NCBI GenBank assembly: GCA_963779645.1 | Contig: CAVZYX010000005.1 | Span: forward strand, 248,001-312,000 | DNA length: 64,000 nucleotides | Direction of reading: 5' to 3' | Source of the DNA: CALMBW01 sp963779645 | Lineage (GTDB): Bacteria; Actinomycetota; CADDZG01; WHSQ01 | In this document: one piece after another, positions 25,161 through 33,260 of the stretch | Layout of the letters: every line of letters starts with the position of its first letter | Position numbering within the stretch: the stretch's first letter is position 1 | Made by a program: the position numbers and the translations under genes | Notes under the pieces: generated by a model | What the model was told of the DNA's origin: nothing | Database searches by the model: none | What the model saw: the letters and a program-made list of their open reading frames with translations, nothing else

Positions 25161-26279
25161 CTAGACCAGGGGGAGATTGGGGTCGGGGGAGGCGTCCAGA
25201 CCCATATACCGGCCTCGACGAAGAAGGGCCGTCCCGCAGGCGGCGATCATGGCTGCGTTGTCGGTGCAGAGCTCCATCGGGGGCACGAAGAGCTGCACGC
25301 CGCGCTCCTCGCAGGCGGTGGCAAGACCGCTCCTGAGACCCGAGTTAGCGGCGACCCCACCGCACAGGAGCACCTGGCTCGCGCCCACATGATCGACGGC
25401 CGCAACGGTCTTCGCGACCTGGACCTCGACCACCGCTCTTTGGAAGGACGCTGCGATGTTCTCAACCGAGATCTCCTCGCCCTTCGCTTCGATCTTGCGG
25501 ACGTAGTTGATGACGGCCGTTTTCAGACCGGAGTAAGAAACGTCGAACCCGGCCTCGTTGATCATGGAACGAGGGAAATCGATGGCGTTCGCGTCGCCCA
25601 AGAGAGACAGCCGATCGATCTCGGGTCCTCCGGGGTAATCGAGTCCCAAGAAGCGAGCGACCTTGTCGAAAGCTTCTCCCGCGGCATCGTCGATGGTGCC
25701 GCCCAGGATCTCGTAGTCGCCGTGGCCCCGGCAATCCACGAGCATCGTGTGACCACCCGAGATGATCAACGCGAGAGCGGGGAAGTTCGCCTTTGGGTCT
25801 GCGAGGAGATTCGAGTAGATGTGTGCTTCGAGATGATTCACCCCGACGAAGGGGATCTCGAGGACGGCAGCCATCGACTTCGCCTCTGCAACCCCAACCA
25901 AAAGTGAACCGACCAGTCCCGGCCCGATAGTTGCGGCGATAGCGTCGAGATCCCAGAACGTCAGATCGGCATCCATCAAAGCTTCGCCGATCGCCGGAGT
26001 GAGAGCTTCAACATGCGCGCGTGCAGCGATCTCTGGAACTATCCCCCCGTACTCACCATGAAGTTCGGTCTGGGACACGACGATGTTGGACAGGATCTCG
26101 CGGCCCCCCTTAACCACAGCAGCCGATGTCTCGTCGCACGATGTCTCGATACCGAGAACGAGCGTGCTGTTGTCCCATTCGTCCAAGGTCTTTTCCATGC
26201 GGGCCGATTCCGGGAGCGTCAGAACGTCATCTCCGTGCGATGACTCTGAATGGCCATAGGTGAATCGCTCGTCGGTCAT
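25161..26279 (-). CDS. tsaD: tRNA N6-adenosine threonylcarbamoyltransferase TsaD
   Basis: 372 residues. It transfers threonylcarbamoyl to A37 of ANN-decoding tRNAs. It shows the ASKHA ATPase fold with LVLGIETSCDETSAAVV, the metal-binding HLEAH, ALIISGGHTMLV, DDAAGEAFDKVAR and the C-terminal LLCGGVAANSGLR. The N-terminus carries about 38 residues before the usual start; they begin with an ATG overlapping the rimI stop (ATGA), so the long form is favoured, though a start at MEKTLDEWDNS is possible. It is part of a tsaE-tsaB-rimI-tsaD operon. Confidence 0.97.
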   Translation of the reverse strand: MTDERFTYGHSESSHGDDVLTLPESARMEKTLDEWDNSTLVLGIETSCDETSAAVVKGGREILSNIVVSQTELHGEYGGIVPEIAARAHVEALTPAIGEALMDADLTFWDLDAIAATIGPGLVGSLLVGVAEAKSMAAVLEIPFVGVNHLEAHIYSNLLADPKANFPALALIISGGHTMLVDCRGHGDYEILGGTIDDAAGEAFDKVARFLGLDYPGGPEIDRLSLLGDANAIDFPRSMINEAGFDVSYSGLKTAVINYVRKIEAKGEEISVENIAASFQRAVVEVQVAKTVAAVDHVGASQVLLCGGVAANSGLRSGLATACEERGVQLFVPPMELCTDNAAMIAACGTALLRRGRYMGLDASPDPNLPLV

Positions 26280-26833
26280 CGCCTGATCCCATCGACGCGA
26301 TCGAGCTCTGTCCGGATGTTCTGAAGGAGCGTTCGATACTCGGTGGAGCTGGCGTTGGAGACATCCATCACGTAGGCGTCTTCACGCGTCTCTATGTAAT
26401 AGCCCTTTCGCATACCGACAACATGGAAGCCAAACTTCGTGTACATCTCTTGAGCCACGTTGTTGCTTACTCGAACTTCGAGAGAAACCACTTCGATACC
26501 TCGTGCGATGGCTTCGGTGATGATCGTGAGAAGCAACCTCGTCCCGACCTTGCGTCCATGGACATCCGGATCGACGGCGATGTTCGTCACGTGCGCCTCG
26601 AAGCCTGTGTACATCATCCCGGCGTAACCGGCCACTTCGCCATCTACACGCGCCACGATGTACGAGCGCGTATTCTTCTGTGCAAGTTCGGAAAGGAACA
26701 GCGACATGCTCCACGGTCGGGGATAAACCCTGCTCTCGATGGACAGCACTTTGCGAAGGTGCCGGCGCCTCATCCGAGTGATGTCCATCTCGGGAAGCGG
26801 AATGGGGGCGGGACGTCGCATGATGGCGCTCAC
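26276..26833 (-). CDS. rimI: Ribosomal protein S18-alanine N-acetyltransferase RimI
   Basis: About 185 residues from the GTG at 26833, which overlaps the tsaB stop as GTGA. GNAT fold: MRRRHLRKVLSIESRVYPRP followed by WSMSLFLSEL at the N-terminus, typical of RimI. Motif A is VTNIAVDPDVHGRKVGTRLL. SLEVRVSNNVAQEMYTKFGF is the acceptor-side helix and YYIETREDAYVM the terminal strand. It acetylates the S18 N-terminus, or more broadly other substrates. The operon context (tsaB before, tsaD after) is the standard one. Confidence 0.9.
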   Translation of the reverse strand: MSAIMRRPAPIPLPEMDITRMRRRHLRKVLSIESRVYPRPWSMSLFLSELAQKNTRSYIVARVDGEVAGYAGMMYTGFEAHVTNIAVDPDVHGRKVGTRLLLTIITEAIARGIEVVSLEVRVSNNVAQEMYTKFGFHVVGMRKGYYIETREDAYVMDVSNASSTEYRTLLQNIRTELDRVDGIRR

Positions 26834-27543
26834 GACGCGGCCCTCCCACCGCGGATGCGCTCCCATTGGATCTTCTTCGCGGAGCGCCTGAGGTACAGAG
26901 GCTTGAGGTCGTAGAGAGAATCGAAGTCTTCCCTGTACATCCGAGGCAACGCTAGTTCCACCACCGAGCGCGCGTTCGGGAACGCGTGACTCATGGTGCC
27001 TACCTCAACGACCGAACCCAGGTCTGCGAACATCTCCCTGTACAGCAGGGCCCCGTTCCCGACCATCAGTACTTCCTCTGGCCGAGAGGCGATCCCTATA
27101 GCGAGGTTCTCCGGACGCTCGACCCGGTAGTCGGTCATGCGCTGGATACCGCCAGGTGATGGTCGGTAGAAAGCGTGGAAGACCTCGTTGCGGCGAGCGT
27201 CAAGGACGGCGCAGATCGTCTTTTGGCTGTAGCGGACCTCGTAGGCCAGGATGTCGAGGCTCGGAAGGCCCACGATGGGGACCGAGAGTGTCTGTGCCAA
27301 TGCCTTCGCCGTGGCGACGCCGACCCGCATGCCCGTGAACAGCCCCGGGCCCAGGCTCACGGCGATCCCCCCGAGGTTCCGGTACCCCAGGCCGGCTTCT
27401 TCGAGGCAGAACCTCACGGCGGGCAGGAGGAACTCGTTGTAGGTCGCCCCACGCGACACCATCGCGCCGGCGACGACTCCTTGTTCGGAGCCGATCGCCA
27501 CGCTGGCCTGTGGAGTGGACGTTTCGATACCGAGGATTAGCAT
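26830..27543 (-). CDS. tsaB: tRNA threonylcarbamoyladenosine biosynthesis protein TsaB
   Basis: 237 residues, an ASKHA-fold partner of TsaD lacking its zinc-binding motif. LILGIETSTPQASVAIGSE at the start, GGIAVSLGPGLFTGMRVGVA and KALAQTLSVPIVGLPSLDIL are the diagnostic segments; ICAVLDARRNEVFHAFY is another TsaB hallmark. It stabilises TsaD during t6A synthesis. It starts at an ATG overlapping the tsaE stop by one base (TGATG) and ends overlapping rimI. Confidence 0.95.
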   Translation of the reverse strand: MLILGIETSTPQASVAIGSEQGVVAGAMVSRGATYNEFLLPAVRFCLEEAGLGYRNLGGIAVSLGPGLFTGMRVGVATAKALAQTLSVPIVGLPSLDILAYEVRYSQKTICAVLDARRNEVFHAFYRPSPGGIQRMTDYRVERPENLAIGIASRPEEVLMVGNGALLYREMFADLGSVVEVGTMSHAFPNARSVVELALPRMYREDFDSLYDLKPLYLRRSAKKIQWERIRGGRAAS

Positions 27544-28136
27544 CAGGCTTCTTCCGCAGCGGGATCTTCAGTTCCCCTATGGTCGCGTGTCGGAGCGATC
27601 TCCTCGAACCGCGTGCCCTGTGACTGCTGATCTGATGCGGCGTCGAGGAGAGTCTCGGCGGTCCCCCGCATCTCGAAGAGCTTCCGCGTCCAGTCCTCTC
27701 CCCCGGCCCGGAACGTAAGTATCCGGTCATCCTCGGCCCCCTCTGTGTCTGGTCTCCTGAGGTCCACCCTTAGATGAGAGCGAGGCAGTAGAGGCTCGAC
27801 GGCATCGCCCCATTCGAGAACGACGATCGCTTTCGGATCCAGGAACTCCTCGAACCCGATGTCCAACAACTCTTGGAACGAGTTGAGCCTGTAGATGTCG
27901 AGATGGATGATCGGGTAGCGCGCGTCGTATTCATGAACGATCGTAAAGGTCGGAGATGTGACGCGCCCCTGAGCTCCCAACGCCGTCGCAAGACCCTGTA
28001 CGAACACCGTCTTGCCTGCACCTAACTCTCCGCCCAAAGAGATCACGTCGCCCGGCAACAGCGTGGGCGCCAACGACGCACCGATGATCCTTGTCTCTTC
28101 AGGTGAGACCGTGATGACGCGAAGAGATCTGAGCAC
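27543..28136 (-). CDS. tsaE: tRNA threonylcarbamoyladenosine biosynthesis ATPase TsaE
   Basis: 197 residues starting with GTG at 28136, overlapping the uracil-DNA glycosylase stop by one base (TAGTG). P-loop LGGELGAGKTVFVQGLATAL, then VTSPTFTIVHEY, HLDIYRLNSFQELLDIGFEE and VVLEWGDAV, all TsaE-specific. The last ~50 residues (after FEMRGTAETLL) form a polar extension not seen in short ~150-residue homologues. It energises turnover of the TsaBD complex. Confidence 0.95.
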   Translation of the reverse strand: MLRSLRVITVSPEETRIIGASLAPTLLPGDVISLGGELGAGKTVFVQGLATALGAQGRVTSPTFTIVHEYDARYPIIHLDIYRLNSFQELLDIGFEEFLDPKAIVVLEWGDAVEPLLPRSHLRVDLRRPDTEGAEDDRILTFRAGGEDWTRKLFEMRGTAETLLDAASDQQSQGTRFEEIAPTRDHRGTEDPAAEEA

Positions 28137-28825
28137 TAGAACAGCCCTAGCTGTTCAGAGGCTTCGTCGTTGGCGGGAACCGAAACCCGCATCAGATGTT
28201 CTGACTGAGGTGGCGTTGCGGCTACCTGCGCTGGCGGTTGGACCGGTTGTCTCGGGTTCACGCGTCCGTCGAGCACGGCGCTCACAAGTTGGAGGTCTTG
28301 TCGCATGGCGTCGACCGGGCTCATCCCCCCGAAGCGCCCACCTCTGAGAGCGGCAGCGGGATGGAACGTGGGGATCACCACTGCACCTCTGCGGTCGTAC
28401 ATCTGACCACGTACCTTCGTGATGCCAACCTGCTCTTCGAGGATGAAGCGCGTTGCGAAGTTACCGAGTGTGACGATGACCTTCGGTCGCATGTGTTCGA
28501 GCTGAGCCTCGAGGTAAGGGCGACAGGTGTCGATCTCGTCGGGGAGCGGATCACGGTTGTTGGGGGGTCGGCACTTCAAAACGTTCACGATCGCAGCACG
28601 ACTCCTATCGAGGCCGATCTCCGCGAGCAGCTTGTCCAGCAGTTGGCCGGCAGCCCCTACGAAAGGGATGCCCTGCTGGTCCTCGTGGAAGCCGGGGGCC
28701 TCGCCTATGAATAGAAGGTCTGAATCGAGGTTGCCTGCCGCCCAGACCACGTTGGTACGGCCCTCAGCGAGGCGGCATCTTGTGCATCCAAGCGCTTCCG
28801 CCCGGATCTCGTCGATGTTAAGCAC
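28136..28825 (-). CDS. Type-4 uracil-DNA glycosylase (iron-sulfur)
   Basis: 229 residues. Cys residues for a 4Fe-4S cluster are visible in GCTRCRLAEGRT, VLKCRPPNNRDP and TCRPYLEAQL. Motif A is GEAPGFHEDQQGIPFVGAAG and motif B is IPTFHPAAALRGG. These define family 4/UDGa enzymes, which remove uracil from DNA. The C-terminal ~50 residues are Pro/Val/Gln-rich and probably disordered. It is translationally linked to tsaE by a one-base overlap. Confidence 0.92.
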   Translation of the reverse strand: MLNIDEIRAEALGCTRCRLAEGRTNVVWAAGNLDSDLLFIGEAPGFHEDQQGIPFVGAAGQLLDKLLAEIGLDRSRAAIVNVLKCRPPNNRDPLPDEIDTCRPYLEAQLEHMRPKVIVTLGNFATRFILEEQVGITKVRGQMYDRRGAVVIPTFHPAAALRGGRFGGMSPVDAMRQDLQLVSAVLDGRVNPRQPVQPPAQVAATPPQSEHLMRVSVPANDEASEQLGLF

Positions 28826-28869
28826 CTCGCCACCGTACCTAGCGATGCGGGACTAGTCGAGGCAAACGG

Positions 28870-29974
28870 TCATACCAGTAGTTTTCCGTCCTCCATAAGA
28901 AGGTCGCCGTCCGCCGTGATCCGGCCCCCCTTACGGAGGTCGCAGACCATGTCCCAGTGGATCGCCGACTCATTGGTCCCCCCCGTCTCGGGGTAAGAGG
29001 CTCCCAGTGCGAGGTGGACGGTGCCGCCGATCTTCTCGTCCAGTAGCGCTTCTCCAGTGAATGTTTCGATCCCATAGTTCGTCCCGATGCCGAGCTCACC
29101 GAGGGTTCTCGAACCCGCGTCGGTGTCGAGCATCTTCAAGAGGAATTCTTCGTTCTGTCGAGCCGTGGCATTCACGACCTTGCCGTTCTCGAACTCGAGA
29201 CACGCACCTTCGACCGAGACGCCGGCGTAGTTGGCCGGGAACGTGAAAGTGATGTGGCCGTGGGTCTTTGTTTCAACGGGTCCTGTAAAGATCTCTCCGT
29301 CGGGGAAGTTCTCTTTGCCATCCGAGGGTTCCCACGTTCTCCCGGTCACATCGAGATACAGATCGGTTCCTTCACCCTCGATATGGATCTCAGACCGTCC
29401 TTCGATCCACTCCACCAAGCCGCGGTGGCGTTCGGCGACTTTCTCCCATTCAGCTACGGGATCCGAAGCGTCGACAAGGCAGGCCCCGTAATAGAAGTCT
29501 TCGTACTCTTCGAGGCTCATCTGAGCATCCATCGCAAGGGCTTCGGTGGGGAAAAGGGTCACGTTCCAACGAACGTCACCACGGGCCGCTCGGTTAAAGA
29601 AGTTGTCGACCAGATCCTTTCTGCCCCGCTTAGCTACGGCGAGTCGATCTGGATCGACTCGCGACAGCGCGCGTGTGTTGGTCTCAGCAGTGATGTAGAT
29701 GTTGACGTCACAGTGCTCCCAGATCCATCTTTCGCTCTCGGGAACGAACTGCAATTGCTTATCGTTCGCGTACCTGTAGATGATGGGCTCGATAGCCGGT
29801 ATCGAGGTACGCAGAACGGGGTTCGCCCCCTTCTCCAAGCATCGCTTGTAGATCGCGACAACCAAAGGTTCTGCCGCGTAACGCGGCTCGGATCATCACC
29901 AAGTCGTCTTCGCGGATCGCGACCGAATAGTCGACGATGATGTCCGCGAGACGTTCAACGCGTTGGTCTCTCAT
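28870..29974 (-). CDS. M29-family aminopeptidase, frameshifted near the N-terminus
   Basis: The gene begins at the ATG at 29974 (MRDQRVERLADIIVDYSVAI, overlapping the hydrolase stop as ATGA). After about 30 codons, in VMIRA, the coding frame changes; the remaining 331+ residues are in another minus frame (28870-29865, resuming as EPLVVAIYKRCLEKGANPVL). The change lies in GCCGCG-TAA-CGCGGC (29873-29887), a short palindrome. The M29 metal ligands appear intact: VEGACLEFENG, GTVHLALGASYPETGGTN and the HWDMV pair. Thermophilic aminopeptidases T and S are the named members. If the shift is real the product is truncated. Confidence 0.88.
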
Positions 29975-31035
29975 CTGACCTCTTTCATCTCCAGCTCTTT
30001 GCTGTCTCGTGGCCGCGGGATCTCCCCGAGGACATCTTCGAACACACCTTCCAAGACACGGTTTACTTCCCTGTGGCGCTCGAGCATAGACATGTGCCCG
30101 CACCCCTCAAGGATCTTCAGCTCGGCGTTCGGTAGGCCCTCCGCTATCTCCTCAGACGCCCGGCCGATCGTGATCCGGTCGTGACTACCACCCAACACGA
30201 GGGCGGGCACGTTGACATCCCCCAGATGCGAAGTCACCTCGTAATCCCTGAACGATCGAAGCAGGTCGAAGATCACATCAGCGGGCGTCTCGGCCAGCAT
30301 GTCGTAAGTGAAGTCGATCTGCTTGGCCGAGGCATGGGGGCCGAAGGCAGCCAAAGAAACGGCCATGAAGACGGCGTCCGATGGCTTGATGATCTGACGT
30401 AGCCGTTCCAAGTAGTCCGACCTACTCCCTAGGGCGTCCAGCGGCCGGCGGACCACCCTTTCGAGTCGAGCAAGTGGAGCACCTCCCACCAAGGTCTCGA
30501 AAGCAGGCCTATGCGTTGTGTTCATCAGCACCAGACCCTTGATCGGCTCGCCCATCAGCTCCGGGTGGAGACGGCACAGATCGAGGGCGATCATCCCGCC
30601 GATCGAGTGACCGACCAGGACAACCTCATCGAGGCCCGCTTCGTCGATCACCAGTCTCAGATCCTCCGCCAGGCGTTCGATGGTGAACTCGTCATCACCC
30701 TTGGGTTGCGACATCCCATGTCCACGCAGGTCATAGAAGATGAGCCGCCGGTCGGGGATATCCCTCATCTGGTAGTGCCACATGTCGGTGCGCATGCAGG
30801 AACCGTGGATGAACACAGCGCCCGATCGCACGTCCGGACCGGTCTCTTCTACGAAAAGGATCGCGCCGTCGGACAGCCGAATCTCGTGAGAGCGCTCCCC
30901 TCTGATGGAACCGAACTTCTCACCTGCCTCAGGATCGTTCCGTCGTCTTCGTCTTATCGCAGAGTGCTGTGCTGCGAGGCCCACTCCCACGCCCGCTGCC
31001 GCGCCCGCCAGAGCGAAGATCCCACGCTTCTTCAT
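29971..31035 (-). CDS. Alpha/beta hydrolase
   Basis: 354 residues. The N-terminus has a possible membrane anchor (GIFALAGAAAGVGVGLAAQH) followed by a basic patch. The hydrolase fold follows with the oxyanion strand VFIHGSCMRTDMW, YDLRGHGMSQP, the nucleophile elbow LVGHSIGGMIAL, the acid LGGSHDRIT and the His EGCGHMSMLERH. The catalytic triad Ser-Asp-His is complete. The substrate is unknown. It overlaps alr upstream by 4 bases and the M29 gene downstream by 4; the order alr-hydrolase-tsaE-tsaB-rimI-tsaD-groES is common in actinobacteria. Confidence 0.9.
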   Translation of the reverse strand: MKKRGIFALAGAAAGVGVGLAAQHSAIRRRRRNDPEAGEKFGSIRGERSHEIRLSDGAILFVEETGPDVRSGAVFIHGSCMRTDMWHYQMRDIPDRRLIFYDLRGHGMSQPKGDDEFTIERLAEDLRLVIDEAGLDEVVLVGHSIGGMIALDLCRLHPELMGEPIKGLVLMNTTHRPAFETLVGGAPLARLERVVRRPLDALGSRSDYLERLRQIIKPSDAVFMAVSLAAFGPHASAKQIDFTYDMLAETPADVIFDLLRSFRDYEVTSHLGDVNVPALVLGGSHDRITIGRASEEIAEGLPNAELKILEGCGHMSMLERHREVNRVLEGVFEDVLGEIPRPRDSKELEMKEVR

Positions 31036-32186
31036 CGGGCCGCCATGTAGATGCGCGGAACGCGAGAGGGGATACGAGTGGTGACCTCATAGTTGATGGT
31101 TCCGATGATGTCCGCTAGTTCCTCAGCGGGCACGGCGTCTTGCCCGTCTTTCCCGATCAACGTTGCGGTAGCTCCAGCTTCAACATCGTGCTCCCCCACG
31201 TCAACCATGAACTGGTCCATGCAAACGGTTCCGGAAACCCGATGTCTCTCGCCGGCGATCAAGACATCGGCATTCCCAGACAATCTCCGGTCGTAGCCAT
31301 CCGCATACCCAGCGCCAACGGTCACTACTGAGCTGGGCCTGTCGAGTTCGTAGTGCAACCCATAAGAAAGGCGCTCGCCGGCGGGTACCTTCTTCGTCAT
31401 CGTGATCCGAGCCTTCAGCGCAAGAGCCGGTCTGAGATCCGCGCTGCCCACCAGACTGGGGCCGGGCCATAAACCGTAGGCGGCTACTCCGCAGCGGACT
31501 ATGTCGAGATGCGACTCGGTAAGGGTCAGCGTTGCAGCCGAGTTAGCGATGTGCTTGTAGCGAAGGTCGACCCCAGAAGCTTCGATCTTTCCTGTTAGAT
31601 CCCGGAAGAGATCAAGTTGCTTGCGCGTGAACGGATGGTCGGGGATCTCGGCTACTGCGAGGTGGCTCCACACCCCTTCTACTTCGAGGCCCGAGGATCC
31701 CTTAAGTCGACGGATAGCGTCTTCGACGTCGTCTGCCATCACTCCAACACGATGCATCCCGGTATCGAGCTTCATGTGAACGGACACGCGTTTGTTCATT
31801 GAACCCGCTACATCAGAAAGTGCTTCGGCGAATCTCTGTGTGTAAACGGTCGCCGTGAGTTCATGGTCGATGAAGGCGGGAGCTCCCTCGACCGGTGGCT
31901 CTGAGAAAACGTGGATCGGAACGGCTATCCCGGCTTCTCGAAGGTGAATGGCCTCCGAGACTCGCGCGACGCCAAGACGTTGGGCGCCCGCCGCGACCAT
32001 GGCTTGGGCCGATGCCGGATTCCCGTGGCCGTACGCGTAGCCCTTCACAACTCCCATCACTTCAGCGTGGGGAGCGAGAGCAGCCAGCGTCCGGATGTTG
32101 TGCTCGATCGCGCCGAGATCTACCTCAGCCCAGACGGTATGGCCTCGTTCGGCCATCTCCTCAAGGGTCAGCGGGTTAGCAGTCAC
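31032..32186 (-). CDS. alr: Alanine racemase
   Basis: 384 residues. It makes D-alanine for peptidoglycan. The PLP-lysine motif reads MGVVKGYAYGHG, where most Alr have VKADAYGHG, so the Lys and YGHG are kept but the AD is GY. Other landmarks are WAEVDLGAIEHNIRTL, the phosphate-binding CGVAAYGLWPG, the active-site RLSYGLHYELDRPSSVVTVG and YADGYDRRLSG, and DQFMVDV. It starts an operon through hydrolase, M29, udg and the t6A genes. The gap of 110 bases to the divergent secreted protein gene holds the promoters. Confidence 0.95.
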   Translation of the reverse strand: MTANPLTLEEMAERGHTVWAEVDLGAIEHNIRTLAALAPHAEVMGVVKGYAYGHGNPASAQAMVAAGAQRLGVARVSEAIHLREAGIAVPIHVFSEPPVEGAPAFIDHELTATVYTQRFAEALSDVAGSMNKRVSVHMKLDTGMHRVGVMADDVEDAIRRLKGSSGLEVEGVWSHLAVAEIPDHPFTRKQLDLFRDLTGKIEASGVDLRYKHIANSAATLTLTESHLDIVRCGVAAYGLWPGPSLVGSADLRPALALKARITMTKKVPAGERLSYGLHYELDRPSSVVTVGAGYADGYDRRLSGNADVLIAGERHRVSGTVCMDQFMVDVGEHDVEAGATATLIGKDGQDAVPAEELADIIGTINYEVTTRIPSRVPRIYMAAR

Positions 32187-32297
32187 CGCCCAAGGTTACG
32201 AGCTATCTGACTACCCCGGACGATGAGCACAACGGCCCATGGCTATGTGAGTCGCACAGGCATAGCGTGAAAGTGCTGCGTCGGGGAAGGAGTCCCG

Positions 32298-33245
32298 ATG
32301 AAGCAACGCCCCGTACCTGCTCGTTCGACCGTCGTTCTGATGGCCGGAGCCCTCCTCGCATCCGCCTTGATAGCCCCCGTGGCTGCCCGAGAGAGCAAGA
32401 AAGACCTGAGACAGTCCTACAAGTACGTGGTCGGAAAGCTGTCCAAGAGCGGCACGATCAATGCCCTCAACAACCCCCTGAACTGGACCAAGTTGATGAA
32501 CGTCCCTTCAGGGATCGCCGATGGCACCGACGACGGCATCACGAGTGTGGTCGGTTGCGCTGAAGGCTCCTTCATCCAGGACATCGCGAATGACGGAACG
32601 GCGACCTGCGGAACCCCACAAGCTGGTGAAGGCGGAGACATCACGGGGGTAACTGCAGGGGCTGGCCTAACGGGCGGAGGATCAACCGGCGCTGTGAGCC
32701 TGGCGGTCGATGACACCGTGATGCAGCGTCGGCTCACCGGAGGATGCAGCTTCGCGCAGGAGATGATCGGGGCAGCCGCCGACGGCAGCATCACATGCGG
32801 AAGCGATCCCTACATCACGATGTCAACGGTTCCCGACCCCAATGTGCTTGCCAACTCCTTCACGGGAACGACCTACAACGCCCTGACCGGCGCGCAGCTG
32901 CAGATCGTGTTGCCACAGACGATGGACATCGGCTTGCAGATAACGTTCTCGGCCGAGTCCGCGTGTTACGGGGGGGCAGCTGCTTCATACTGCGGTGTGC
33001 GGATCCTGGTGAACGGTGTGGAGGCCCAGCCCACGGGAACCGGGTTTGCATTCGATAGCACTTCCGCGGGGGCTGAAACCTCTCAAAGCTGGGAAAGTCA
33101 TTCGATGACGAGGTCGTTCTATGAGTTCCAACACCCAGCCAATACCCCCATCACGATCACAGTAGAGGCCAAGACAAGTAACGCCCAAACATCTCTAGGT
33201 CTGAACTATTGGAATCTGAGCGCGATGCTCAACGGTATCGACTAG
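32298..33245 (+). CDS. Secreted protein with tail-fibre-like repeat motif, unknown function
   Basis: 315 residues with a signal peptide (VVLMAGALLASALIAPVAA) and a GGAAGGAG ribosome-binding site. A central segment reads GDITGVTAGAGLTGGGSTGA followed by VSLAVDD, a motif common in phage tail fibres and trimeric adhesins. The C-terminal ~130 residues are beta-rich with a Cys pair (ESACYGG, ASYCGV). No enzyme motifs. It stands alone between alr and nnr. The function could be a surface fibre or coat protein; this is inference from the motif only. Confidence 0.55.
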   Translation: MKQRPVPARSTVVLMAGALLASALIAPVAARESKKDLRQSYKYVVGKLSKSGTINALNNPLNWTKLMNVPSGIADGTDDGITSVVGCAEGSFIQDIANDGTATCGTPQAGEGGDITGVTAGAGLTGGGSTGAVSLAVDDTVMQRRLTGGCSFAQEMIGAAADGSITCGSDPYITMSTVPDPNVLANSFTGTTYNALTGAQLQIVLPQTMDIGLQITFSAESACYGGAAASYCGVRILVNGVEAQPTGTGFAFDSTSAGAETSQSWESHSMTRSFYEFQHPANTPITITVEAKTSNAQTSLGLNYWNLSAMLNGID

Positions 33246-33260
33246 GGACGCGTCTTTGTT

